Both the position numbers and the translations under genes were made by a program. Below the pieces are notes generated by a model, which was not told the DNA's origin, searched no databases, and saw nothing but the letters and a program-made list of their open reading frames with translations. A stretch of DNA of 30,968 bases. It comes from an uncultured Comamonadaceae bacterium. Lineage in GTDB: Bacteria > Pseudomonadota > Gammaproteobacteria > Burkholderiales > Burkholderiaceae_C. The first letter of the stretch is position 1. Each line of letters opens with the position of its first letter. The stretch lies in assembly GCA_937871735.1 (NCBI GenBank), contig CALMOI010000224.1:1-30968 (forward strand). The letters are read 5' to 3'. Positions 6,430 to 14,800 of this stretch are shown here, in pieces.

Positions 6430-7623
6430 ATGATGAACTGGACTCTGGCCCAACGCGCCGACAAGATGAACCCCTCGGTGATTCGCGAAATTTTGAAAGT
6501 CACGGAAAAGCCCGGCATCATCAACTTCGCAGGCGGCCTGCCCTCGCCCAAGACCTTCCCGATCGAAGCCATGCTGGAATCCACTCAGCGTGTGCTGACC
6601 CAAGATGGGCGCAGCGCCTTGCAATACGCCGCCAGCGAAGGCTACGGCCCGCTGCGCGAATGGGTGGCAGCCGACTTGGTCAAGCAAGGCATGCACATCA
6701 GCCCCGACCAAGTGCTGATCACCACCGGCTCGCAGCAAGGCTTGGACTTGGTGGCCAAAATTTTGATCGACGCAGGCAGCCGCATCTTGGTGGAAACGCC
6801 CACCTACCTCGGCGCACTGCAAGCCTTCACGCCGATGGAGCCCACCGTGGTCAGCGTGGACAGCGATGACAGCGGCGTGCTGCCCGACGACTTGCGCGCC
6901 AAAGCCGCCGGTGCCCGCTTTGTCTACCTGCTGCCCAACTTCCAAAACCCCACAGGCCGCACCATGACCGAAGCGCGCCGCGCCGCCGTAGCCGCTGTGG
7001 CGGTGGAAGCGGGCCTGCCCATCATCGAAGACAACCCCTACGGCGACTTGTGGTTTGACGCGCCCACGCCCGCCTCGCTGTCTTCGCGCCATCCTGAAGG
7101 CAGCGTGTACTTGGGCTCGTTTTCCAAGATCCTCGCACCCGGCCTGCGTTTGGGTTACTTGGTGGCCCCGAAATCGCTCTACCCCAAGCTGCTGCAAGCC
7201 AAGCAAGCGGCTGACTTGCACACGCCCAGCTTCAACCAGCGCATCGTGGCCGACGTGCTGAAAGACGGCTTCATTGACCGCCACGTGCCCACCATTCGCG
7301 CGCTCTACAAAAGCCAATGCCAAGCCATGCTGACCGCATTGACCCGCGAAATGGCCGACTTGGACTTCACTTGGAACACGCCCACAGGCGGCATGTTCTT
7401 GTGGGCGCGCCTGCCTGCGGGCATGGATGCAGTCACGCTGCTGCCCAAAGCGGTGGAAAAAAACGTGGCCTTCGTGCCCGGTGCTGCCTTCTACGCCGAC
7501 CATGCCGACCCGCGCACGCTGCGCCTGTCCTTCGTGACCGCGAGTGTTGATCAGATCAACCACGGTATCGCCGCCTTGGCACAAACCATCCGCGAACAGC
7601 AATCTTTGAGTCAGAGCCCATGA
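6430..7623 (+). CDS. PLP-dependent aminotransferase (class I/II, LysN / 2-aminoadipate-type)
   Basis: Fold-type I aminotransferase of 397 residues, expected to move an amino group between an amino acid and a 2-oxo acid in the cytoplasm. Visible family features are INFAGGLPSPKTFP near the N-terminus, substrate and cofactor residues around GYGPLREW, NPTG with Asn 173, EDNPYGDL with Asp 201 and Tyr 204, the PLP lysine in SFSKILAPGLRLGY (Lys 233), and a C-terminal LRLSFV whose Arg usually binds the substrate carboxylate. The domain resembles 2-aminoadipate, aromatic and valine-type transaminases, so the substrate cannot be named. Start ATG 6430 is chosen for the AGGA site six bases upstream; the open frame begins earlier at 6349. 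The stop overlaps the next start (ATGA), indicating translational coupling with the PhzF-family gene. A divergent MocR regulator is the likely controller. Confidence 0.9.
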   Translation: MMNWTLAQRADKMNPSVIREILKVTEKPGIINFAGGLPSPKTFPIEAMLESTQRVLTQDGRSALQYAASEGYGPLREWVAADLVKQGMHISPDQVLITTGSQQGLDLVAKILIDAGSRILVETPTYLGALQAFTPMEPTVVSVDSDDSGVLPDDLRAKAAGARFVYLLPNFQNPTGRTMTEARRAAVAAVAVEAGLPIIEDNPYGDLWFDAPTPASLSSRHPEGSVYLGSFSKILAPGLRLGYLVAPKSLYPKLLQAKQAADLHTPSFNQRIVADVLKDGFIDRHVPTIRALYKSQCQAMLTALTREMADLDFTWNTPTGGMFLWARLPAGMDAVTLLPKAVEKNVAFVPGAAFYADHADPRTLRLSFVTASVDQINHGIAALAQTIREQQSLSQSP

Positions 7624-8618
7624 CCGCCATGCCCTCTAACCTTTCTTCGCCGCTGATATGCCGGCCCTTCAAGCAAGTGGATGTGTTCACGGCTCGCCCG
7701 TATCTGGGCAACCCGCTGGCGGTGGTGCTCGACAGCACCGGCCTGAGCGATACCGACATGCAGCGGCTGGCGCATTGGACCAATCTGTCTGAAACCGCCT
7801 TCTTGCTGCCGCCCAGCCCCGCCGCACGCGCTGCTGGCGCTGATTACCGCGTCCGCATCTTCACGCCCAGCGGCGAGTTGCCGTTTGCGGGCCATCCCAC
7901 ATTGGGCAGTTGCCACGTTTGGCTGGAAGGCGGCGGCGTGCCACAAGTGCCGACCAGCATCGTGCAGGAATGCGGTGTGGGACTGGTGCGCATTCGGCGC
8001 AGTGCGCAGCAGCCGGGCCTGCTGGCATTTGCCGCGCCACCGCTCAAACGCAGCAATCCTGGCCCGATGCAACTGGCGCAAATTGCGGCGGCGTTGGGGC
8101 TGAAGGCGCATCACATCATCACCGCGCAACTGCTGGACAACGGCCCCACCTGGCTCGGTTTGCTGCTCGACAGCCCCGCCACCGTGCTGGCGCTCAACCC
8201 CGATCAGGCGGCGCTGAAAGCCTTGGGCTACAAAATTGGCGTGGCCGGTTTGAACCCCAGTTGCGACACCGCCGAAGTGGGCGCAGGCGTGCAACTCATC
8301 GCCCGCTCCAGCCGCGAGGCGCGAGCCTTTGCGCAGCGCAGCGCCAGCGCCGCAGAGGCCGCCACCGCTCAAGCGGATATGGAAGTGCGCGCCTTTGCGC
8401 CTTCAGCAGGCATCAGCGAAGACCCGGTCACCGGCAGCTTCAACGCCAGCTTGGCGCAATGGCTGATTGCCGACGGCCACGCGCCCGAACGCTACATCGC
8501 CAGCCAAGGCACCTGCTTGGGCCGCGCCGGTCGCGTTCACATTGAGCGCGATGCCGAGGGCCAAGTCTGGGTGGGCGGCGAGTCGGTCACCTGCATCGAA
8601 GGGCACATTCGGCTGTGA
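7620..8618 (+). CDS. PhzF-family isomerase/epimerase-like protein
   Basis: Product of 332 residues with the two-lobed PhzF / diaminopimelate-epimerase fold. The N-terminal FKQVDVFTARPYLGNPLAVVLD, the NLSETAFLLPP segment with the catalytic-type Glu, the RIFTPSGELPFAGHPTLGS block and the C-terminal ISEDPVTGSFNASLAQWL (the mirror-half DPVTGS motif) are all PhzF hallmarks. PhzF itself isomerises trans-2,3-dihydro-3-hydroxyanthranilate in phenazine synthesis. Most relatives, as here, sit outside any phenazine cluster and have unknown substrates. The start overlaps the aminotransferase stop by 4 bp, so the two probably act in one pathway. ATG 7629 is a second possible start. The gene is convergent with dbpA across 19 bp. 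Confidence 0.9.
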   Translation: MTAMPSNLSSPLICRPFKQVDVFTARPYLGNPLAVVLDSTGLSDTDMQRLAHWTNLSETAFLLPPSPAARAAGADYRVRIFTPSGELPFAGHPTLGSCHVWLEGGGVPQVPTSIVQECGVGLVRIRRSAQQPGLLAFAAPPLKRSNPGPMQLAQIAAALGLKAHHIITAQLLDNGPTWLGLLLDSPATVLALNPDQAALKALGYKIGVAGLNPSCDTAEVGAGVQLIARSSREARAFAQRSASAAEAATAQADMEVRAFAPSAGISEDPVTGSFNASLAQWLIADGHAPERYIASQGTCLGRAGRVHIERDAEGQVWVGGESVTCIEGHIRL

Positions 8619-8637
8619 GGCCGAAGGGCGGCGAGGG

Positions 8638-10050
8638 TCAGTCCGTCAGCACCCGCACCTTGACGCTCTTGCCCTTGATGCGCCCGGCGTTCAAGCGGCT
8701 GGCGACTTGGGCGGCAATGGCCCGATCCACCGCCACGTAGGTTGACCACTCGTTGACGTTGATCTTGCCCACTTGCTCGCGGGTGTAGCCCAAGTCAGCG
8801 GTGAGCGCGCCCAGCACGTCGCCGGGACGGATTTTTTCCTTGCGCCCGCCTTGGATGTGCAGCGTCGCCATCGGCGGCACCAGCGGGCCGTTGCCCGTTG
8901 GTGTCAGTTCGCTGACCGGGCTCCACACCGACTCGCGGCCTTGCAGCACTTCGATCTTGCCGACGTAGCCCATTTCCTCGTTGGCGCTGACCAAGTTCAG
9001 GGCCAGCCCTGCTTCGCCCGCACGGCCTGTGCGTCCAATGCGGTGGATGTGGACTTCCGCATCCGGGGTGACATCCACGTTGATGACGGCGGCCAAGTTG
9101 GCGATGTCCAGCCCGCGTGCGGCCACGTCGGTGGCGACCAGCACCGAGCAGCTGCGGTTGGCAAACTGCACCAGCACTTGGTCGCGCTCGCGCTGCTCCA
9201 GCTCGCCAAACAGCGCCAGCGCCGAAAAGCCCTGCGCTTGCAGCACCGCGACCAAATCGCGGCATTGCGCTTTGGTGTTGCAAAACGCCAGCGTGCTGGC
9301 CGGGCGGAAGTGGTTCAGCAGCAAGCTGACGGCGTGCAGCCGCTCGCTGTCTTTGATTTCGTACCAGCGCTGTTCGATTTGGCCGCCTGCGTGCTGGGCT
9401 TCGACTTTCACCGTCAGCGGCTCGCGCATGAACTGGTTCGCCAGCTTGGCGATGCCTTCGGGGTAAGTCGCAGAGAACAGCAGCGTCTGGCGCGTTTTGG
9501 GGCACTGACGCGCCACGGTGACGATGTCTTCGAAGAAGCCCATGTCGAGCATCCGGTCGGCCTCGTCCAGCACCAGCGTGGCCAAGGCTTCGAGTTGCAG
9601 GCTGCCGCGCTCCAAGTGATCCATCACCCGGCCTGGCGTGCCGACCACGATGTGCGCGCCATGCTCCAGCGTGGCGAGCTGTCCGCGCAGCGGCACACCG
9701 CCGCACAGGGTCACAACCTTGATGTTGTCTTCGGCGCGGGCCAAGCGGCGGATTTCGGTGGTCACTTGGTCGGCCAATTCGCGCGTGGGGCACAGCACCA
9801 GCGCTTGCACCGCAAAGCGGCGGGCGTTCAAGTTGGCCAACAGCGGCAGGGCGAAAGCACAGGTTTTGCCGCTGCCAGTTTTGGCTTGGGCAATCAAGTC
9901 TTTGCCCAATAAAGCAGCGGGCAGACTGGCCGCTTGGATCGGGGTCATCTGCGTGTAGCCGAGCTGGGTCAGGTTGGCCAGCGTGGCGGGCGACAGGGAC
10001 AGGCGACTGAAATCAGTCGCAGCAGCGGAGGCGGGAGAAGATGAGGTCAT
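8638..10050 (-). CDS. dbpA: ATP-dependent RNA helicase DbpA
   Basis: DEAD-box helicase of 470 residues that in E. coli binds hairpin 92 of 23S rRNA and remodels late large-subunit precursors. It has the Q motif region (about 14-40, GYTQMTPIQAASLP), motif I AKTGSGKT (56-63), motif Ia PTRELADQ, GG, TPGR, DEAD (162-165) and SAT. The second RecA domain has CNTKAQCRDLV, VLVATDVAARGLDI and HRIGRTGRAG. The C-terminal domain after about residue 395, with GRKEKIRPGDVLGALTADLG and the ending GRIKGKSVKVRVL, is the DbpA-specific RNA-binding (RRM-like) domain that separates DbpA from RhlE or SrmB. Length agrees with E. coli DbpA (457). It lies 34 bp downstream of the hybrid kinase on the same strand and may be read through from it. 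Confidence 0.95.
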   Translation of the reverse strand: MTSSSPASAAATDFSRLSLSPATLANLTQLGYTQMTPIQAASLPAALLGKDLIAQAKTGSGKTCAFALPLLANLNARRFAVQALVLCPTRELADQVTTEIRRLARAEDNIKVVTLCGGVPLRGQLATLEHGAHIVVGTPGRVMDHLERGSLQLEALATLVLDEADRMLDMGFFEDIVTVARQCPKTRQTLLFSATYPEGIAKLANQFMREPLTVKVEAQHAGGQIEQRWYEIKDSERLHAVSLLLNHFRPASTLAFCNTKAQCRDLVAVLQAQGFSALALFGELEQRERDQVLVQFANRSCSVLVATDVAARGLDIANLAAVINVDVTPDAEVHIHRIGRTGRAGEAGLALNLVSANEEMGYVGKIEVLQGRESVWSPVSELTPTGNGPLVPPMATLHIQGGRKEKIRPGDVLGALTADLGYTREQVGKINVNEWSTYVAVDRAIAAQVASRLNAGRIKGKSVKVRVLTD

Positions 10051-10084
10051 TCCCGATTATCGACGGCCCGGCCCGCGCCTGCCC

Positions 10085-13000
10085 TCAAAGCCAGGCTTGC
10101 AGCGCGTCCTTGGTGCGTGTCCAAGTCGCTTGCAGACGCAGCAAGCTGGCCGCACTGTCGTCGGGCATACCGCGTTTGGCTTGCTGTTCGATCTCGGTGC
10201 ATTGGGCTTGCACGGCAATCGCACCGATGTTGCTGGCAGCGCCCTTCAAGGCGTGAGCCGCCAATGACAGGGTAACGGGGTCGTTGGCCTGAGCGGCGGC
10301 CTCAATCGCGGCCAAGCGCTTGGGGCCGTCAGACAGAAACAGGCCCACCACCTCGTGGATCATGGTTTGCTGCTCGTCATCGAACTCGCGGAATTCTTCA
10401 AGGCGACCAAAGTCCATCACCGGCCCGCTGTGCAATGTCAGGGTCACGCCGGTCGAATCTGCCGTGTGCAAGGCGCGGGAGCTGTCTTGCAGCAAGGCGT
10501 GGGTCTCGAACACGCTGGCGCGCACACTGAGCCACTGATCGAGTTTTTGCGACAGCGTGACCACTTGCAGCGGCTTGGTGAGGTAATCCACCATGCCCGC
10601 TGCTTCGCAGCGCAGGCGGTCTTCGGGCAAAGCGGCTGCTGTCAACGCGATGATGGGCGGTGCTTTCGCCCCCCAAGCCGACAAAATTTGCCGCGTGGCT
10701 TCTAAGCCATCCACGTCGGGCATGTTCACGTCCATCAAGATCGCGCCAAAAGGTTGGTGTCGCGCCATAGAACGCGCCACCGCGACCACGGCTTCACGCC
10801 CATCCACAGCGGTACTGATGTCGTAGCCCAGTTTGCGCAACATGGCGCAGGCCACTTTCAGGTTGATGGCATTGTCGTCAGCCACCAAGATGGTGACGTT
10901 TTTCTTAGGATCGGCCAACACGGGATCTATGGTTTCCATGACTTCGAAATTAGCAGAAATACAACGCGCCAGCGTCTCGCACAGTTGCGCTTGACGCACG
11001 GGTTTGAGCAAGCGCGCATCAAACAGCCGCCCCATATCGCTGCCTGATGGCATGAAGCCCGAACTCAGCAGCACCAGCGGGATCACATGCCAATGCAGAT
11101 GCTCGCGCAAAATGCGTGCTAACTCCATGCCGTCCATGTCCGGCATGTGCATGTCGGTGATGATCAAATCTGGCAGCAAATCCGTACGGCGCAGTTGCTC
11201 TAGCGCCTGGACTCCAGACTCAACGGCAGTGACTTGCATGCCCCATCGCTCCAACTGGCGCTTGAGGATACGCACATTGGTGGGGTGATCGTCCACCACC
11301 AACACTTGCGTGCCGCACAGCAGCTCGACACCGGCCAAGTTGCTGGCACTGGGGGCCGAATCACTCAGCGGAGCACGCAAGGTGAACCAAAAGCTCGATC
11401 CCTGGCCGGGTCGGCTGGAAACGCCAATGCTACCGCCCATCATCTTGACCAAGCGCCGACAAATCGCCAGCCCCAAACCTGAGCCGCCGTATTTGCGGGT
11501 GGTCGAGGCATCAACTTGCGAGAAAGCCTCAAACAGCGAAGGCTGGCGGTCAGCAGGAATGCCAATGCCCGTGTCGGTGACGCGAAATTCCAGTTCCACA
11601 GCACCATGCAAAGCTTGCAAAGAGGTGCCCAACGTAGCGTTGGCCGGAACCTCGTGCGGCGGATCAAGATGCAGCAACCTCACAGACACGGTGACATCGC
11701 CATGCTGCGTGAACTTGACCGCGTTGTTCACCAAGTTGATCAGCACTTGGCGCAGCCGGGTCACATCACCCAGCACGGCAGCAGGAAAGCGGTCCTCGCC
11801 GACTTCAGGCATGTCGATGATCAGCTCCAGCCCCTTGTCGCGGGCACGGGGCGCTGCGATATCGCACGCTTCTTCCACGGCACCACGCAAACTGAGCGGC
11901 TCTACTTCCAAGTGCAGCTTGCCGGATTCGATTTTGGAAAAATCCAAAACGTCGTTGATCACGGCCAGCAACTGGTCGCTGGACAGCCGCACGGTCTGCA
12001 AGTAATCGCGCTGCTCGGGATCGAGCGGGGTTTCAGCCAACAGCGCCGTCATGCCAACCACGCCATTGAGCGGTGTGCGTATCTCATGGCTCATGGTGGC
12101 CAAAAACGCAGCTTTGGCGCGCACGGCGGCCAGCGCCTCTTCGCGCGAGGCGGCCAACTCGGCGGTGCGCTCGGCCACACGGGTTTCCAAGGTTTCGTTA
12201 GACCGCTGAAGCTCCAGCGCATTGGCTTTCACTTGGGCTTGGTAGCTTTGCAGCTGGCGGGCACTGTCGTGCAGCACTTGCGAGAGTTCGCGAACTTCGT
12301 CGATGTGGGTGAGTTGATCCACCACGGGCACTTCGCCTCGGCCCATGCTGCCTGCCGCATCACTGAGTTGTTGCAACTGGCTGCTGATGCTGCGCGTCAG
12401 CAGCCACGCAAACTGCACGCCCAACAGCGCCAGCGCCACGATCAGACCCAGCGAAACATGCCACGCCTGTTGAATATCGGAGGTGAAATCACTCTCGGGC
12501 ACCACCACCACCAGCGTCCAGCGCAAACCCAGCGCCTCCGCAAAGGGTCGCTGCACCATCAACAGCGTTCCCTGTGCCGATGGCAGGCGCTGCAAGCGGG
12601 TGTCGCTGGACATCACATCGGGCGGGCGTTGTGCCAGCAAGTCGGTCAAGGCGGCAAAGCTGGTGCGGATCACCGGATTGGCACTGTCACGCGGACTCAC
12701 GCGCTGGAAGTCCGACCCGCCGTGGGTCAACAACACATCGCCTGCTGAACTGGCAACCAATGCCAAGTTTTCATCCACCACGAAAGCCGCACCGTGGGAG
12801 CTGATGCGCTGAACGCGCAACGCATCGGCCAAGGGCTGGAGCTGTAAATCCACACCCAATGCGCCAGCAACCCCACCACGAAAACCCGGCACAGGTTGCG
12901 ACAGGCGCACCATCAACTGTTGGCGTTCAGGCACCACAGGCGAGAACACGCGCTCGCCCGCACGCTCAGCGCCTTGGTACCAATCGCTGGTGCACGGATC

Positions 13001-13489
13001 ATAGGAGCCAATTTCGGCATTCAAAAAGTGACTGCGATCACCAGGGCGCTGCGCCAAATAAAAGGCGCGCCCCTTGTCGGTGGGGCGGTGTACGCCGACT
13101 TTCACGCCCACAGATGTCGGTTCGACACCTAAATAATTGCCTCGCGCATCGCCGATATACAACGCAGAAATATGAGGTGACTGGCGCATCAACGCAAACG
13201 CCATGGTTTCAAAGGCGGTGGTGTCATGCAGCCAGCCCCGGATCACCGCAGCCTCCGAGGGTGAGGGCTTGGGCGAAGTCAGGGCATTGAGCACCTTATG
13301 CGCTTGCAACAAATGATCTTCGGAACTGATCTGCACGCGATCGGCCACATGGGTCAAGATGCTGCCCGCCATGTCTTCGGCAGCACGCGAGCTGGCGTGC
13401 AGCAACAGCAAGCCCACCAGCACGGTAGGCACCAGTGCCAGCAACACCAAACTAACCCCCAGGATTTTCCGAACCGAGAACAGTTGCAT
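10085..13489 (-). CDS. Membrane hybrid histidine kinase with dCache-like sensor, two REC domains and Hpt
   Basis: Inner-membrane phosphorelay kinase of 1134 residues. A first membrane segment (about 10-30) and a second (about 343-364) bracket a periplasmic region of about 310 residues. Its YIGDARGNYLGVEP, DWYQGA and GVAGALGVDLQLQPL blocks are typical of double Cache ligand-binding domains. A HAMP-like linker and coiled coil (about 365-450) lead to HisKA with SHEIRTPLNG (His 468). The ATPase domain has N box Asn 589, DTGIGI and GGSGLGL. Two receivers follow with Asp 779 and Asp 920, then an Hpt domain with AAHALKGAASNIGA (His 1079). All phospho-acceptors are intact. The ligand is unknown. The gene starts 14 bp after the stop of the receiver/cyclase-like gene and is surely cotranscribed with it, so the two probably share a signal path. 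No clear ribosome-binding site precedes the ATG, which suggests translational coupling. Confidence 0.92.
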   Translation of the reverse strand: MQLFSVRKILGVSLVLLALVPTVLVGLLLLHASSRAAEDMAGSILTHVADRVQISSEDHLLQAHKVLNALTSPKPSPSEAAVIRGWLHDTTAFETMAFALMRQSPHISALYIGDARGNYLGVEPTSVGVKVGVHRPTDKGRAFYLAQRPGDRSHFLNAEIGSYDPCTSDWYQGAERAGERVFSPVVPERQQLMVRLSQPVPGFRGGVAGALGVDLQLQPLADALRVQRISSHGAAFVVDENLALVASSAGDVLLTHGGSDFQRVSPRDSANPVIRTSFAALTDLLAQRPPDVMSSDTRLQRLPSAQGTLLMVQRPFAEALGLRWTLVVVVPESDFTSDIQQAWHVSLGLIVALALLGVQFAWLLTRSISSQLQQLSDAAGSMGRGEVPVVDQLTHIDEVRELSQVLHDSARQLQSYQAQVKANALELQRSNETLETRVAERTAELAASREEALAAVRAKAAFLATMSHEIRTPLNGVVGMTALLAETPLDPEQRDYLQTVRLSSDQLLAVINDVLDFSKIESGKLHLEVEPLSLRGAVEEACDIAAPRARDKGLELIIDMPEVGEDRFPAAVLGDVTRLRQVLINLVNNAVKFTQHGDVTVSVRLLHLDPPHEVPANATLGTSLQALHGAVELEFRVTDTGIGIPADRQPSLFEAFSQVDASTTRKYGGSGLGLAICRRLVKMMGGSIGVSSRPGQGSSFWFTLRAPLSDSAPSASNLAGVELLCGTQVLVVDDHPTNVRILKRQLERWGMQVTAVESGVQALEQLRRTDLLPDLIITDMHMPDMDGMELARILREHLHWHVIPLVLLSSGFMPSGSDMGRLFDARLLKPVRQAQLCETLARCISANFEVMETIDPVLADPKKNVTILVADDNAINLKVACAMLRKLGYDISTAVDGREAVVAVARSMARHQPFGAILMDVNMPDVDGLEATRQILSAWGAKAPPIIALTAAALPEDRLRCEAAGMVDYLTKPLQVVTLSQKLDQWLSVRASVFETHALLQDSSRALHTADSTGVTLTLHSGPVMDFGRLEEFREFDDEQQTMIHEVVGLFLSDGPKRLAAIEAAAQANDPVTLSLAAHALKGAASNIGAIAVQAQCTEIEQQAKRGMPDDSAASLLRLQATWTRTKDALQAWL

Positions 13490-13503
13490 TCGGACGACGA
13501 GCT

Positions 13504-14622
13504 TTACAGCGCCAACTCCACCAACTCAGCCGCATCCAAAGGTGCCGCACGACCTGGCAACTGCACCAAGGCACGCCGGTTGATACGTACCGCCCCAGTG
13601 ATGCCACGCAAAGCACTGACACTGACCGCAATACCCCAACCCAGGGTATGTGCCTGTTTTTGCAGCAGCATGGTGGTGGTCACTGCCTCGCCGACCGGCA
13701 AAATTTGCGGTGCTACATCATGCAAAGGGTCTTGCAACCGGGTCAAGGTGACCGGGCCACTGTGCAGTGCGATGTTGATTTCAAACTCAGGCAACTGCCG
13801 GTCAGGGTACTGGGTTTTGAGATATTGGCGAATGCTGCGTGCCGAATCCGTCAGCCCAATGGCTGCGCGGGCCGCCCGCAAACCATGCGACACCGATTGG
13901 GTATCGCTGGAGTCCACAAAAATCGCCAACAGACCCTCGCCGATGAACTGCATCTGGCGCGCGCCAAACAAGTAGACCGTGTCACCCGCGCTGCCATAAA
14001 AGCGCTTGACCAACTCGCTGAGCTCTTGGCTGCTCAGGCGCTCAGACACGGCGGCGTAACTGGGAATGTCCACGAACAGCACGGTGGCGTGGGCAAATTT
14101 TTCGTCCACGGCTGCGCCGTCTCCGGTGGGCCAGCGGTCGCTCAGCGCATTGGCCAGTCGGCGCTCATAGAGTTTGGCCAACTGCTCGGTGTGGGTGTCT
14201 AGCGCGGTGCGCACGGCCGCATCAACGGCCATGTTTTGCAAACGCGCTTGCATTTCGCGTTTTTTGAGCTGCGCCATCACGGCTTCGCGCAGTTCGCCGG
14301 GGCGAAATGGCTTGGTGATGTAGTCGTCCGCCCCCGAGGTCATGCCGATGCGCATGTGAACGCGGTCTTGCAGTGAGGTGAGCAAGATGGCGGGCGTTCC
14401 CGCCACCATGACATTGCGACGCACCGCTGCCAGCATGTCAAAGCCGTTGAGGCCCGGCATTTGCACGTCACTCAAAATCAAGTCTGGGCGGCGTGATTCG
14501 ACCAGTGCCAGCCCTTGCGTACCATCCTCGGCCAACAACACTTCGTGCCCGTCCCTGATCAGCACAGAGGCCACAAGCATACGAGTGCCAGCATCGTCCT
14601 CCGCGACAACGATCAGCGCCAT
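13504..14622 (-). CDS. Response regulator with C-terminal class III cyclase-like (probably degenerate) domain
   Basis: Cytoplasmic protein of 372 residues. The N-terminal receiver (1-120) is complete: acidic pair EDD (8-10), phospho-acceptor Asp 52 in SDVQMPG, and Lys 104 in ITKPF. A helical linker (120-170) leads to a class III nucleotidyl cyclase homology domain (about 178-345). The first metal Asp is kept (Asp 185 in LFVDI). The second metal position is Glu 229 (QFIGEG for the usual FIGD) and the purine-recognition Lys position is Gln 225. In the segment GEAVTTTMLL (311-320), the usual transition-state Asn and Arg are Thr 315 and Leu 319. The domain may therefore bind but not cyclise nucleotide. 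Start ATG 14622 has a GGGGTGA site seven bases upstream; the frame is open earlier. It is the first gene of a unit with the dCache hybrid kinase. Confidence 0.88.
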   Translation of the reverse strand: MALIVVAEDDAGTRMLVASVLIRDGHEVLLAEDGTQGLALVESRRPDLILSDVQMPGLNGFDMLAAVRRNVMVAGTPAILLTSLQDRVHMRIGMTSGADDYITKPFRPGELREAVMAQLKKREMQARLQNMAVDAAVRTALDTHTEQLAKLYERRLANALSDRWPTGDGAAVDEKFAHATVLFVDIPSYAAVSERLSSQELSELVKRFYGSAGDTVYLFGARQMQFIGEGLLAIFVDSSDTQSVSHGLRAARAAIGLTDSARSIRQYLKTQYPDRQLPEFEINIALHSGPVTLTRLQDPLHDVAPQILPVGEAVTTTMLLQKQAHTLGWGIAVSVSALRGITGAVRINRRALVQLPGRAAPLDAAELVELAL

Positions 14623-14629
14623 AGTGAAT

Positions 14630-14636
14630 TCACCCC
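14630..14636 (-). promoter_or_regulatory. Ribosome-binding site of the receiver/cyclase-like gene (decides the start)
   Basis: Minus-strand GGGGTGA sits seven bases before ATG 14622. It supports that start over an in-frame upstream ATG at 14691, whose extra residues show no receiver-domain features. Confidence 0.65.
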
Positions 14637-14703
14637 ATCGTAATTGTGTTAATTCCGATAGTGTCCGCGATACACCGGATTCTCTGTGCACCGCCGCAGT
14701 CCA

Positions 14704-14751
14704 CCGCTAGCGCAATCTGCCGCTAGATTGCAACAACTACCGGAAAGTTGT
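14704..14751. repeat. Two adjacent hairpins plus a repeated CCGCTAG in the intergenic region
   Basis: GCAATCT (14712-14718) pairs with AGATTGC (14725-14731), a 7-bp stem with a six-base loop. Directly after it, ACAACT (14733-14738) pairs with AGTTGT (14746-14751). CCGCTAG occurs at 14704-14710 and 14720-14726, and the overlapping CTAGCG/CGCTAG pair offers an alternative fold. No T run follows on either strand. It lies in the 178-bp gap upstream of the receiver/cyclase-like gene, where it could be a 5' UTR structure, and downstream of the VOC gene, where it could slow transcription. Elsewhere in the gap no clear promoter is visible. Confidence 0.5.
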
Positions 14752-14800
14752 AACTATCGCACAACACCACAACCGCAGGCCAGCGCGCTCGGTGCAGATA

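Noticed and set aside
6310..7602. In-frame upstream extension that would make the MocR-type protein 913 residues long
   Set aside because: It is fully antisense to a well-supported aminotransferase gene, has no domain-like pattern, and a good ribosome-binding site marks the internal ATG 6309.
7620..8618. Phenazine biosynthesis cluster suggested by the PhzF-type gene
   Set aside because: No phzA/B/D/E/G-like genes are in the window, and isolated PhzF-family genes are widespread outside phenazine producers.
8773..9912. 379-codon plus-strand open frame opposite dbpA
   Set aside because: Its composition is that of the reverse complement of a GC-rich gene, and the DbpA reading on the other strand has every DEAD-box motif.
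11516..12748. 410-codon plus-strand open frame opposite the dCache hybrid kinase
   Set aside because: Shadow frame without motifs; the kinase frame shows continuous HisKA, ATPase and sensor motifs over the same bases.
14725..14760. Plus-strand promoter-like pair TTGCAA (14729-14734), 17 bases, then TAACTA (14752-14757)
   Set aside because: It points into the antisense strand of the VOC gene with no gene downstream, and the -10 is weak; it overlaps the hairpin repeats, which explain the pattern better.
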